This document shows, piece after piece, positions 7,337 through 15,432 of a stretch of DNA of 64,000 nt. A program made the position numbers and the translations under genes. Source of the stretch: Ignavibacteriota bacterium (GTDB lineage: Bacteria; Bacteroidota; Ignavibacteria; UBA10030; UBA6906); assembly GCA_016707525.1 (NCBI GenBank), contig JADJHP010000008.1:62001-126000 (forward strand). The letters run 5' to 3'. The notes under the pieces were generated by a model. The model saw only the letters and a list, made by a program, of their open reading frames with translations, searched no databases and was not told the DNA's origin. The stretch's first letter is position 1, and every line of letters begins with the position of its first letter.

Positions 7337-9607
7337 AAACAGCTCGCCCTGTTCGCGCACGTGCCGCCGTACGACCGGCCGTTTGAGCTTCGGCGGCACG
7401 GGATACCACATGTTCTTGAGCGTCTCCGCATCGTAGCCGAACGGGAAGAGCAGCGTCTCCACGGCCTTCAGCGTCATCTCCGTGTATTTCGCGATGTCGT
7501 ATCCATCATCGAGCGAGTACAACGCCACGGCCTTCGCCTTCTCCGGATGCCGCTTGCCCGTGGCATCGATGATGATGTACTCCACTGACTCGCCCGGCGC
7601 AAGGTGTACACCAGCCTCGGCGAGCGCCTGCGCCACGATGGCGTTCGCACTCCGGTTCGTATACTCATCGGCCTCCTGCGACAGGTGCCGGCGGACGACA
7701 AGATCGAGCGGATCGGCCTTGCCCGACCGCAGCAGGTCCAGTGACTCCTTCGCCTTCGCCAGCACCGCCGGCAACAGCCCGTGCAGGTCCGCCACGGTCT
7801 TCCCCTCTCCGAGGATCTTCAGCAACTCGCCCTGCACCCGCTTGATGAAGACCGGCGTGTCGCGACGCCTGATCTCGATCCCGCGGATCTTGATCTCGTT
7901 GTTCGTGTACCATCCCACATACCGGTTCGCCGTCGGGATGCGCGGGTCCATCTTGGAGGGCGGATACAGGATCCAGTTGTAGATCCCCTCCAGCGAAATG
8001 TCGATGCCGACCTTCTCGCTCACTTCCACTGCGAGAGCCTCGTAATCCGCCTCCGTCGCACCGGGACGCTTCAGCCACATGCAGTCCACGATGGCGTGGA
8101 TGAAATGGAACCCGTGCCCCTCGGCGATCTCCTTTGCCTGCAGGATGGCGTCGCGTGAGAAGGCATTCACCGATTCATGCGCTTCGATCCGCCCGAACCG
8201 CGCGTTCTTATACCCGAGATAGCCGAAACAGGTGACCAGCATCCACTTGAGCGCGGTCTGCCGGTGATCGTAAAGCGTCCACCGCGGGTCCTTCAACGCC
8301 TTCAGCCGCTTCTTCTCTTTCTTATAGATGCCCCGTTTGCGCACCACGGTGCGCAGCGTGGCCGCAACGATCCCCTCACGCTTCTCGCAGATGGTGTAGC
8401 CCAGCTCCGGCACCGCGCTGTTCTTGCAGCAGCGGCAGTTGACGGTCTCGGGCGACACATTGTGCGTGACCATGATCGTGGGGTACATCGAGACGAAATC
8501 CATCTCCGCAACTTCTTCATGGTACCCCATCTCCGGCTGGAAGATCAGTCCGCCACGGTCGGCAAGGAGCAGGATATCCGCCGATTTGAAATCCTCCGGC
8601 TCGCGTTTGTGCGCGGGGATAAGATAGCCGTGGCGGTAGGCCCAGGAGAGCTGCATGCTGGAGAGCGCGGTGCCGATGGTGGCACGCGACTGGTGCTGCA
8701 CGGGAAGCTGGGTGAGGCGCGCGATCTCCGTCACACCGTCCAGGCTCGCCTCCCCCATCATGAACGAGTTCTCGATGTCCAGATGCCACCGCCCGGCAAG
8801 TTCAAAGGCACCGTCCTTGTGCACGATCTTGCCGTAGGCGAAGTAGCTGGAGGCATGCGAGGTGATGTACCCGCTGCCGGCATCCCGGTTGAGCGAGAGC
8901 GGCGCCTGATGCTCGGCGGCAAGGCGCGTGAGCATCGGCAGCAGGACCGCATCGCCGTACTCGGTCAGGATCACATCCGGGTCGCACCGCCGCAGATGAC
9001 GCTCCAGCGAGAAAAGCACGTCCTGCGGGTCGCTGCTCTCGAGGGCATACGTCGAGCCATCATAGCTGAGCTCGAGCTGCAGGTTCTTCCGGAACTTCGG
9101 CGAAACGACGTCCGGACGGTTCTTGAGCGTGAGGATCGTCAGCGGCGGGAACGTGTATTCCATCGCATCATTGGTGTCCTGCAACTGCCACGAGAGGAGA
9201 CGCCCGTCGGTATCGAACTCGTACATGCCGAAGGCCAGCGGAAAGAGGCCGGTGTCATACAGGAACAACTGGGCAATGGGGATATCGGAATTGAAGAAGA
9301 CGTAGTGCGGGAGATGCTGTTCCAGCAGCCGGACCACATTCTTGAAGTGCGCGGTACCACCGACCGTCACCTCGAGCACATGCCAGTCGGTGTTGCTGTA
9401 GATCTCGCGTTTCGTGGCGGGCCGGACCGTGGCCGGAAAGGCGCGCAGGAGGCCCGCGATGCGGCCGGCGTGCCCGACATCAAGATGCAGATACAATGAG
9501 GGGGTGAACCGTGCATAGGCACGGTGCTTGCGCCCCTCGGCATCCACGAACCAGAGCGTGATGCCGTCGGCGGACGGATAGAGGTCGAAGAGCCAGGCAG
9601 TGAGCAT
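7322..9607 (-). CDS. Family-B DNA polymerase homologue, probably inactive (PolB2/Dpo2-like)
   Basis: This 761-residue protein has a family-B polymerase layout. Motif A is DFVSMYPTIM (residues 370-379), with its aspartate kept. Motif B reads TALKWMLVTCFGYLGY (about 451-466), with the usual Asn-Ser replaced. Motif C is AIVDCMWL (about 505-512), where the DTD core is D-C-M, so the second catalytic aspartate is lost. The exonuclease region (about 155-220) lacks a recognisable Asp-Ile-Glu motif. This matches the family of inactivated archaeal PolB2/Dpo2 polymerases, which also has bacterial members. It is shorter than replicative family-B enzymes. The start is ATG at 9607, six bases after the preceding gene. 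It is probably a structural or translesion-accessory repair protein. The function is unproven. Confidence 0.8.
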   Translation of the reverse strand: MLTAWLFDLYPSADGITLWFVDAEGRKHRAYARFTPSLYLHLDVGHAGRIAGLLRAFPATVRPATKREIYSNTDWHVLEVTVGGTAHFKNVVRLLEQHLPHYVFFNSDIPIAQLFLYDTGLFPLAFGMYEFDTDGRLLSWQLQDTNDAMEYTFPPLTILTLKNRPDVVSPKFRKNLQLELSYDGSTYALESSDPQDVLFSLERHLRRCDPDVILTEYGDAVLLPMLTRLAAEHQAPLSLNRDAGSGYITSHASSYFAYGKIVHKDGAFELAGRWHLDIENSFMMGEASLDGVTEIARLTQLPVQHQSRATIGTALSSMQLSWAYRHGYLIPAHKREPEDFKSADILLLADRGGLIFQPEMGYHEEVAEMDFVSMYPTIMVTHNVSPETVNCRCCKNSAVPELGYTICEKREGIVAATLRTVVRKRGIYKKEKKRLKALKDPRWTLYDHRQTALKWMLVTCFGYLGYKNARFGRIEAHESVNAFSRDAILQAKEIAEGHGFHFIHAIVDCMWLKRPGATEADYEALAVEVSEKVGIDISLEGIYNWILYPPSKMDPRIPTANRYVGWYTNNEIKIRGIEIRRRDTPVFIKRVQGELLKILGEGKTVADLHGLLPAVLAKAKESLDLLRSGKADPLDLVVRRHLSQEADEYTNRSANAIVAQALAEAGVHLAPGESVEYIIIDATGKRHPEKAKAVALYSLDDGYDIAKYTEMTLKAVETLLFPFGYDAETLKNMWYPVPPKLKRPVVRRHVREQGELFNSDS

Positions 9608-9613
9608 AACACC

Positions 9614-9877
9614 TCATGCCTCTCTTCTCTCTTCTTTCATACGTGCCTTTTCAAGCTCCGCGATCCTGCGCTGCTGCGCCACCAGCATCGCCATCACGAT
9701 GCTTTCGAACGGGATGGGGCGGGCGGCATAGGCACTGCCGGCCAGTTGCAGACGCGCAGTGCGGAAGAGATCGTCCAGCGCTTCCTGGTCCTCTTTGCGC
9801 AACCCGCGCCGGAACTTGGACCAACTGTCCATCTCCTGCTGCAGGACCATCGTGAATGTCGGTACGGTACGACCCAT
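9614..9877 (-). CDS. Small helical protein of the PolB2-like cassette
   Basis: This 87-residue, highly charged, mostly helical protein has a WSKFRRGLRKEDQEALDDLF core followed by an IPFESIVMAMLVAQQRRI helix. It lies seven bases after the RadA-like gene and six before the polymerase gene, so the three are surely co-transcribed. It has no cysteine cluster or enzymatic motif. As I recall, a small helical partner is also found beside inactivated PolB2 genes in other genomes, but I cannot confirm homology here. The GAAGG upstream is a plausible ribosome-binding site. Confidence 0.65.
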   Translation of the reverse strand: MGRTVPTFTMVLQQEMDSWSKFRRGLRKEDQEALDDLFRTARLQLAGSAYAARPIPFESIVMAMLVAQQRRIAELEKARMKEERREA

Positions 9878-9884
9878 AGAACCT

Positions 9885-10574
9885 TCAAAGAAAGGAAGAA
9901 GGAAGGGGGGGCGGCGGTCCTGTCCAGCTGAGTTGCGTCTTGTCCTTGTCGCTGTGCCCTGCTGCTTTCACCGCACTCTGTGCGGCAGGAAGACTCTTTC
10001 CTTCTTCCTTCTGCCCTCTTCCTTGCTTTCCCATATCGAACACCTTATCCATCCCCCCCATCACCCCCGGCAGAAGGCCGCGGCGGGCAGGAGGCACGGG
10101 CCCCACATCGGTGGACGCCACCAGCACCGAGACCCCATCCCGCTTCAACCCCTGCAATGCCTGCATCATCCGCTGCACACCGAGGCGCACATCGCGCAGC
10201 GGTGCCTGCTCGTCATAGAACGTGTCCAGCAACCCGAAGATGAGCACCACCGGCGACTTGCGGTCGCGCACGAACCCCCGCAACCGCTCGGCGATGACCG
10301 CTTCCATCTGATAGCAGGTGAACGCCCGGGAAATGAAGATATTGCGGAGCAACTCGTCCGGCGTACACCGCCCCCCTGCCGTCCGCCGCGCGAACTCTGC
10401 AAGCCCGTACAGATCGAACCGGTTGCTGCCATCCACCAGCGTCACCGGAACGCCCTGCAACAACGTGTAACCGGCCGCGATCAGCGCAAGCCGGAAGACA
10501 CTGCTATCGCCGTGCACGCCATACAACGTCCCCGGCGGTGCCGCACGGAATTGTTCTACAATGCTCAAAGACAT
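9885..10574 (-). CDS. RadA/RecA-like protein lacking the P-loop
   Basis: This 229-residue protein reads like the core of a RadA/Rad51-family ATPase. A strand with DGSNRFDLYGLAEFAR is followed by LRNIFISRAFTCYQMEAVI, which parallels the archaeal RadA stretch after Walker A, and by a Walker B-like PVVLIFGLLDTF. Where Walker A (GxxxxGKT) should be, the protein has LYGVHGDSSVFR, without the Gly-Lys-Thr. ATP hydrolysis is therefore doubtful. The last 45 residues are low-complexity. I placed the start at ATG 10574, with AGGAG at 10585-10589. A GTG at 10580 is the alternative. It is the first gene of the cassette, just behind the promoter/operator at 10634-10689. Confidence 0.7.
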   Translation of the reverse strand: MSLSIVEQFRAAPPGTLYGVHGDSSVFRLALIAAGYTLLQGVPVTLVDGSNRFDLYGLAEFARRTAGGRCTPDELLRNIFISRAFTCYQMEAVIAERLRGFVRDRKSPVVLIFGLLDTFYDEQAPLRDVRLGVQRMMQALQGLKRDGVSVLVASTDVGPVPPARRGLLPGVMGGMDKVFDMGKQGRGQKEEGKSLPAAQSAVKAAGHSDKDKTQLSWTGPPPPLPSSFL

Positions 10575-10601
10575 GGTCACCGTTCTCCTGGGCCTCTTCT
10601 C

Positions 10602-10633
10602 TGCGGGACTGCCGGACAGCAGAACCCCGCAGA
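10602..10633. other. GC-rich hairpin in the divergent control region
   Basis: CTGCGGG and CCCGCAG enclose an inner CTGTCCGG-type pairing. The hairpin lies between the operator and the RadA-like gene, at the start of that gene's predicted leader. It could affect early transcription or mRNA stability. No polyU follows on either strand. Confidence 0.35.
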
Positions 10634-10662
10634 ACGATACGACATATTTGTCATGCTGTCAA
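10634..10662 (-). promoter_or_regulatory. Sigma-70-like promoter of the polymerase cassette
   Basis: On the minus strand TTGACA (10657-10662) is followed after exactly 17 bases by TATCGT (10634-10639). Transcription would start near 10627, some 50 bases before the RadA-like gene. The -10 box and spacer lie inside the left arm of the inverted repeat, so a bound protein would block the promoter. A weaker divergent pair for the plus strand is TTGTCA (10648-10653), 17 bases, TAACAA (10671-10676). Confidence 0.6.
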
Positions 10663-10689
10663 GAGCAAAGTAACAAAAATGTCGTATCG
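10635..10689. promoter_or_regulatory. 17-bp inverted repeat, putative operator
   Basis: CGATACGACATATTTGT (10635-10651) is repeated in inverse orientation as ACAAAAATGTCGTATCG (10673-10689), 16 of 17 bases matching, with a 21-base spacer. Centre-to-centre spacing is 38 bases. The left arm also contains a smaller palindrome, GACA-N4-TGTC. The element lies between the divergent cassette and the Yip1-like gene and overlaps the predicted promoters of both directions. That is the arrangement expected for a dimeric or looping repressor. Confidence 0.7.
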
Positions 10690-10786
10690 CAAATTGCTTC
10701 TGGAACCCGCATTTCCTATCTTGATGCGAGGGTCCGTTGCACCTACGGCACACGATCGCACACCGGCGTACGAACCACAGGAACAG

Positions 10787-11503
10787 ATGTCTACCCGCGA
10801 AAGATTGGTTGCGTTCTTCATTGCACCCGCACGGTTCTTTGCGGATATCTGCGACTCGCCCTACCTCGAGATCAACTGGCGGATCCCCATCACGACCTTC
10901 GTGGTGGTGACGCTCGTACTCCGGCAGATCATGCTCACGAACCCCACCCTGGTGGGCCAGATGCAGACGAAGATCGCCGACGAGATCAACACCGCGGTCA
11001 CCACAAGCCAGATGTCGCAGGAAGAGGCCGATCAGGCCCGCACCTTCGCCACGCCCGGCAACACGCTGTTCGAGATCTTCCTGGCATTCCTGATGTCCGT
11101 CGCAGCACCGCTCCTCCTGTTCGGACTCTCACTGATCTACTGGCTGCTTGGCCGGCTGAGCATGGGCAGCGAAGCACCGTATGCAAAAGTGGTCGAACTG
11201 GTCGGCATCACGTTCTTTGTGAACACGATCGAAGCGGTCGTCACGGCGGTGGTGATGAATACGACCGGGTCCGTGACGGCAACGCCAAGCCTCGCACTCG
11301 TTGCGCCGTCCCTCGATCCGGAAAGCGGCACCTTTCTGGCCCTCACGCTCGCCAACCCGTTCCGGATCTGGGACCTGACGCTCATGAGCCTCGGACTCGC
11401 GCGACTCTTCCAGCGCGACCTCCCCAAGGTGGCGGTGATCGTGTTCACCCTCTGGATCGTCTGGTCCGCCGCAACGATCATCGTCGGCATCCGTCTGGTC
11501 TGA
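10787..11503 (+). CDS. Yip1-domain-like integral membrane protein
   Basis: This 238-residue protein has an amphipathic start (MSTRERLVAFFIAPARFFADI) and about five hydrophobic helices, near residues 28-46, 98-122, 140-162, 178-200 and 215-236. The pattern and the short polar N-terminus before the first helix resemble the Yip1 family. Its function in bacteria is unknown. I chose the start at ATG 10787, preceded by AGGAA. An in-frame ATG at 10679 would lie within the operator and adds sequence without domain character. It is transcribed divergently from the polymerase cassette and may share its regulation. Confidence 0.65.
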   Translation: MSTRERLVAFFIAPARFFADICDSPYLEINWRIPITTFVVVTLVLRQIMLTNPTLVGQMQTKIADEINTAVTTSQMSQEEADQARTFATPGNTLFEIFLAFLMSVAAPLLLFGLSLIYWLLGRLSMGSEAPYAKVVELVGITFFVNTIEAVVTAVVMNTTGSVTATPSLALVAPSLDPESGTFLALTLANPFRIWDLTLMSLGLARLFQRDLPKVAVIVFTLWIVWSAATIIVGIRLV

Positions 11504-11520
11504 CAGCAGGAGGAGAGGTC

Positions 11521-12531
11521 GTGGGAAAGACGCGCAAGCACAGGACCGGAGAGACGCTCCCGCTGTTCGCAGAGGAGACGGCCCCGATCGCGGGGCCCGG
11601 GCCGTACGCCGCGACGAATGCGGGCAGGCTCCGGCAATGGGCGGCCCGCGGCATTTTCTTCGGCACATCCTCATGGAAGTACCCGGGATGGAAGGGGATG
11701 GTGTACACACGGAGCTATCCCTCCAAACGCGACTTCGAACAGGAATGCCTTGCGGAATACGCTTCGATCTTCCCGACGGTGTGCGCCGATTTCGCGCTCT
11801 ATGATTTCCCGAAGCCGCTGCAGATGCGCGCGTTCCACGAGAGCACGCCGGAAGAGTTCACGGTCTCGTTCAAGGTGACGGATCGCATCACGATCAAACG
11901 CTACCCGGATCTGCCGCGACATGGCTCGAACGCCGGCACGGTCAATCCCGACTTCCTGAACTTCGCGCTCTTCGAGGAGGCGTTCCTCCGCCCCCTCGAA
12001 GAACTCAAAGGCAAGGTCGGCGTGATCATCTTCGAGTTCTCGACCTTCCATCCGTCGACGGGCATCTCGCTGCCGGTGTTCCTGTCGCTGCTGGATCCGT
12101 TCCTTGCCCGGCTGCCGTCGTCGTACAGATTCGCGGTGGAGGTCCGCAACGCCGATTTCCTGACGCCGGACTATCTTCACCTGCTGCAGGCACACGGGGT
12201 GGCGCACGTCCTGAACAGCTGGAGCCGGATGCCACCGCTGGACGAACAGCTCGCGGCGCCGGGCAGCCTCCCCGCGCCGTTCTCGGCCGTTCGTGCCCTG
12301 CTGAAACCGGGACGCACGTATCAGGATGCGGTGGATACATTCCAGCCCTACGACCGGATCCAGGAACCCATCCCTGCCATCCGGCAGGCACTTGCGGACA
12401 CCGTTGTGCGTTGTATGAAAGAGGACAAGAAGCTGTACGCGTACGTCAATAACCGGGTAGAAGGCAATTCACCCAAGACCATCGAGGCCATTCTTGACAT
12501 CCTTGCCCAGTACCCCTACGAAAAACTCTGA
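11521..12531 (+). CDS. DUF72 (YecE-like) family protein
   Basis: This 336-residue cytoplasmic protein starts at GTG 11521, preceded by an ideal AGGAGGAG site. The DUF72 signature is near residues 45-60 (FFGTSSWKYPGWKGM, compare GTSGWSY in the family). Other family elements are VSFKVTDRITI, FEFSTFH and FAVEVRNADFL, followed by a late YVNNRVEGNSP motif. DUF72 proteins adopt a TIM-barrel fold. Their biochemical role is not established. The member here is longer than the typical 240-280 residues because of an N-terminal extension of about 40 residues and inserted loops. It follows the Yip1-like gene by 17 bases, so the two are probably co-transcribed. Confidence 0.85.
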   Translation: MGKTRKHRTGETLPLFAEETAPIAGPGPYAATNAGRLRQWAARGIFFGTSSWKYPGWKGMVYTRSYPSKRDFEQECLAEYASIFPTVCADFALYDFPKPLQMRAFHESTPEEFTVSFKVTDRITIKRYPDLPRHGSNAGTVNPDFLNFALFEEAFLRPLEELKGKVGVIIFEFSTFHPSTGISLPVFLSLLDPFLARLPSSYRFAVEVRNADFLTPDYLHLLQAHGVAHVLNSWSRMPPLDEQLAAPGSLPAPFSAVRALLKPGRTYQDAVDTFQPYDRIQEPIPAIRQALADTVVRCMKEDKKLYAYVNNRVEGNSPKTIEAILDILAQYPYEKL

Positions 12532-12856
12532 GCAGAGCGGGACACCCCATCCCCCTGCGCGCCAGCTGGTCCATCCCGTCTCGGCTCTCCTGCTGATCGC
12601 CGTGGATGCCCTCTGGTCCATCCCGGACATGGCGGCATTCGCCTGGATCCTCACGATCCCGCTCTGTTTCCTCGCGGTCGGCGTCCCCACATTTCTCATC
12701 CAGCGCTTTCTCGCGAAGAGCCCGGTGATGCATGCACTCGGCGTCGCATTCGTCCTCGGCGCCCTTGCCGCCATCCCCACACCGGTCATGGGCACCGCCG
12801 TTGGCACGATCCTGCTGACCGTTGCCGGACTGCGTTCACTCGGGGGCACGCGATGA
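12494..12856 (+). CDS. Small hydrophobic membrane protein
   Basis: This frame encodes about 120 residues, with three or four hydrophobic helices (SALLLIAVDALWSI, FAWILTIPLCFLAVGV, HALGVAFVLGALAAI and a last GTAVGTILLTVAGL). It begins at TTG 12494 inside the end of the DUF72 gene, and its stop overlaps the next start (ATGA at 12853). The position between tightly packed genes supports it being real. The start is uncertain because no good ribosome-binding site is visible. I do not recognise the family. The helical protein may assist the membrane-anchored DUF4230 protein encoded next. Confidence 0.55.
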   Translation: MTSLPSTPTKNSEQSGTPHPPARQLVHPVSALLLIAVDALWSIPDMAAFAWILTIPLCFLAVGVPTFLIQRFLAKSPVMHALGVAFVLGALAAIPTPVMGTAVGTILLTVAGLRSLGGTR

Positions 12857-13508
12857 CCCCGGCGAACGGACAGCCCCGCAGCATCCAGGCCGTAGCGATC
12901 CTCGGTATCATCGCCGCGGTCCTGTTGATCGGCGCAAGCCTCGTTGCCTACCGGCTCTTCGTCCAGGCACCGGCGGAACTCGCCCGCGCCACCGCCGACG
13001 GCATCCGCTCGATCTTCCAGGTCACGCCACAGGTGACCGTCAACCAGACGATCATCATCGAACAGGCATCGCCGATCCTCGAGATCGCCACCGTCTCGCG
13101 ACAGATGATGATCGACCACCAGTGGTCGCATTCCTGGCTTGGCAGCACGAAGTTCATACACGTCCGCGGCACATTCACTGCGAAAGCAGGCTACAACCTG
13201 AAGGAACCGTTCGCCATTACCATCACACGCGACCCGATGAGGGTCACCGCCAGTCTCCCCGACCCCGGCTTCTATCCGTACAGATGGACTCATTCGCTGT
13301 GGTCGCGGATGAAAGTGGATGGTGGAACCGCCTTACCGAAGAGGACCGGTCGCAGGCAGTGACGACGCTGCAATCGCTCGCACGAAGCAAGGCGGAGGCC
13401 TCCGGCATCCTGAACGATGTGCGCACAAGCGCGGAGGACCGGATCCGCGAGCTGGTGGAACGGAATGGCGCCGAGGTGCTCTTCGAGAAGCCGGGGACAC
13501 CGCAGTGA
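12853..13508 (+). pseudogene. DUF4230-family membrane-anchored protein, frameshifted
   Basis: The first frame has an N-terminal helix (about residues 12-34) and the DUF4230 core TVNQTIIIEQASPILEIATV ... GTFTAKAGYNLKEPF. After LPDP, near 13262, homology jumps to the next frame and continues as RLLSVQMDSFAVVADESGWW to the stop at 13508. Adding one C to the CCCC run at about 13263-13266 restores a 218-residue protein. Without it the product is cut short at 13362 with an unrelated tail. The cause may be mutation or a sequence error. The repaired frame ends in a GTGA overlap with the helicase gene, so the intact gene probably belonged to the same operon. Confidence 0.75.
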
Positions 13509-14491
13509 AGACGTACGTCCTCCGGAAGAGCCCCACCGAGGTTGCACCGGCCGCAACGGACCGGAAGTTCCTTATCGATTACCAAAAGGAACTGAATCCG
13601 GCCCAGTATGCCGCCGCAACCTCCGTGAACGGCCCGCACCTCATCGTCGCGGGCGCCGGCACCGGAAAGACCCGCACGATCACGTTCCGTGTGGCCTATC
13701 TTGTCGAACTGGGGGTGAAACCCGAAAGCATCCTCCTCCTCACCTTCACCCGCCGTGCTGCGCAGGAAATGCTCCGCCGGGCCACCATGCTCCTCGATGC
13801 ACGCTGCGAGCGCGTTGCCGGCGGTACCTTCCACTCCTTCGCAAATCTCGTCCTCCGCCAGTACGCTTCACTCATCGGCTTCCAGTCATCCTTCAGCATC
13901 CTGGACCAATCCGATGCCGAGGATGTCGTGAACCTGCTCCGCACACGGCTGAAACTCGACTCGCGCGAGCGCCGCTTTCCCCGCAAGCAGACGCTCTTCG
14001 ATATCTTCTCGCGCGTGGTGAACACCGGCGTGCCGCTCCGCGATGTGCTCAAGGAGGACTATCCGCATTTCGAGGAACTCCTGCCGGAGATCGAGTCGCT
14101 GATGAAGGCATACACGGCGTACAAGGCCGGCCATGATCTCATGGACTACGACGATCTGCTCGTCCACCTGCGCACGCTGCTCCGCGACCACGAGCGGGTC
14201 CGCGAAACGCTCTCCGACCGCTACAAATATATCATGGTGGATGAATACCAGGACACCAACCGTGTGCAGGCGGAGATCGTCTGGCTCCTCGGACACAAAT
14301 ACGGCAACGTGCTGGTGGTGGGCGATGATGCTCAGTCCATATACGCATTCCGCGGCGCCACCGTACGCAACATCCTCGAATTCCCCGAACAGTACCCCGG
14401 GTGCACGATCATCAAACTCGAAGAGAACTACCGCAGTACCCAGCCGATCCTCGACCTGACCAACGAGATCCTCCGGAGGGCGCGCGAATGA
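13505..14491 (+). CDS. UvrD-type DNA helicase, N-terminal half
   Basis: This 328-residue protein holds the first part of a superfamily-1A (UvrD/Rep/PcrA) ATP-dependent DNA helicase. It has Walker A AGAGTGKT (49-56), motif II VDEYQDTN (about 243-250), motif III GDDAQSIYAFRG (about 273-284) and motif IV EENYRS (about 305-310). It stops at TGA 14489-14491, right after QPILDLTNEILRRARE, at the point where normal UvrD proteins continue with the rest of domain 2A. The missing half lies at 15429-16469 after an unrelated gene. The start is GTG at 13505 (GTGA overlap). On its own it can probably bind ATP but lacks motifs V and VI, so unwinding would need the other half. Confidence 0.9.
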   Translation: MKTYVLRKSPTEVAPAATDRKFLIDYQKELNPAQYAAATSVNGPHLIVAGAGTGKTRTITFRVAYLVELGVKPESILLLTFTRRAAQEMLRRATMLLDARCERVAGGTFHSFANLVLRQYASLIGFQSSFSILDQSDAEDVVNLLRTRLKLDSRERRFPRKQTLFDIFSRVVNTGVPLRDVLKEDYPHFEELLPEIESLMKAYTAYKAGHDLMDYDDLLVHLRTLLRDHERVRETLSDRYKYIMVDEYQDTNRVQAEIVWLLGHKYGNVLVVGDDAQSIYAFRGATVRNILEFPEQYPGCTIIKLEENYRSTQPILDLTNEILRRARE

Positions 14492-15432
14492 GCGGACGGC
14501 CTCTTGCATCGCTGCTCGCACAGCGCGGTGTACTCATCCTGGACGGTGCGATCGGCACGGAGTTGGAGCGCCTGGGTGTGGACACCAGCCTTCCGCTCTG
14601 GTCAGCACGTGTGCTCCTCGACGCTCCCGACGTGCTGCTGCAGATCCACCGCGGCCATCTTGATGCCGGCGCCGATATCATCGCGGCGAACAGCTGGCGC
14701 ACAACCCCGAGGACATTCCGGCGGGCGGGACTGCCGGACCGCTCCGCCGAACTGACCCGGCAGTCGGTCGCGATCGCACACCACGCCCGCACGTTCTCTC
14801 CGGAACGCACGATCCTCGTCGCTGGATCCATGTCCCCTCTCGAGGACTGCTACCGGCCCGACCTCGTCCCCTCTGATGCCGAACTCCGCGCGGAACACAC
14901 ACTGCACGCCGACCGCCTTGCGTCTGCCGGGGTCGATCTGCTCATGCTGGAGACCTTCGGGACGATCCGCGAAGCGCGTATCGCCGGCGAGGCGGCACTC
15001 GCTACAGGCAAGGAGGTCATCATCAGTTTCCTCTGCCGCGGCGACGGACGTCTGTACAGCGGCGAGTCCCTTGCCGATGCGGTGCAGGCAACCTCCGCGC
15101 TTCCCGTCTCCGCACTCAGCATCAACTGCGCCCCGGCACGCTCCCTCACACGGCTTGTCGATGATCTCCGGGTCGCTATGGCCACGCACCGGAAGGATGG
15201 CCTTGATCACCTGGCGGTCTACGGCAACGTCGGACGGGAAGGTGGCGAGGTGGATGGGGAGTTCGTGACCGAGGTGTCCCCGGCCGACTATGGCGCGCTG
15301 GCGGCATCCTGGGCCGGCCATGGTGCACGCATCATCGGCGGGTGCTGCGGCACGACCCCGGAATACATCGCCGCGGTCCGCGATGCGCTCGCGGCGTTCA
15401 GGACACGGCCCACGCACGGAGGGCCGGCGTGA
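14488..15432 (+). CDS. Homocysteine S-methyltransferase family protein
   Basis: This 314-residue enzyme would transfer a methyl group to homocysteine or a related thiol from donors such as S-methylmethionine or betaine. The opening LILDGAIGTELERLG is the family signature. Zinc ligands are visible as Cys214 (SINCAP) and Cys286/Cys287 (GGCCGTTPEYI). Its length is normal for the single-domain pfam02574 enzymes, and it appears intact. It starts at ATG 14488 in an ATGA overlap with the helicase N-half, with GGAGGG seven bases upstream. Its stop overlaps the GTG of the helicase C-half. No methionine genes are nearby. It sits where the helicase reading frame would otherwise continue. Confidence 0.9.
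   Translation: MSGRPLASLLAQRGVLILDGAIGTELERLGVDTSLPLWSARVLLDAPDVLLQIHRGHLDAGADIIAANSWRTTPRTFRRAGLPDRSAELTRQSVAIAHHARTFSPERTILVAGSMSPLEDCYRPDLVPSDAELRAEHTLHADRLASAGVDLLMLETFGTIREARIAGEAALATGKEVIISFLCRGDGRLYSGESLADAVQATSALPVSALSINCAPARSLTRLVDDLRVAMATHRKDGLDHLAVYGNVGREGGEVDGEFVTEVSPADYGALAASWAGHGARIIGGCCGTTPEYIAAVRDALAAFRTRPTHGGPA

Noticed and set aside
8177..9499. 440-codon plus-strand open frame opposite the polymerase gene
   Set aside because: It is a shadow frame in GC-rich DNA. The minus-strand frame has conserved polymerase motifs, while this frame has none.
10679..11503. Start of the Yip1-like protein at ATG 10679
   Set aside because: It would place the coding sequence inside the operator. 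The AGGAA site and domain boundary favour 10787.
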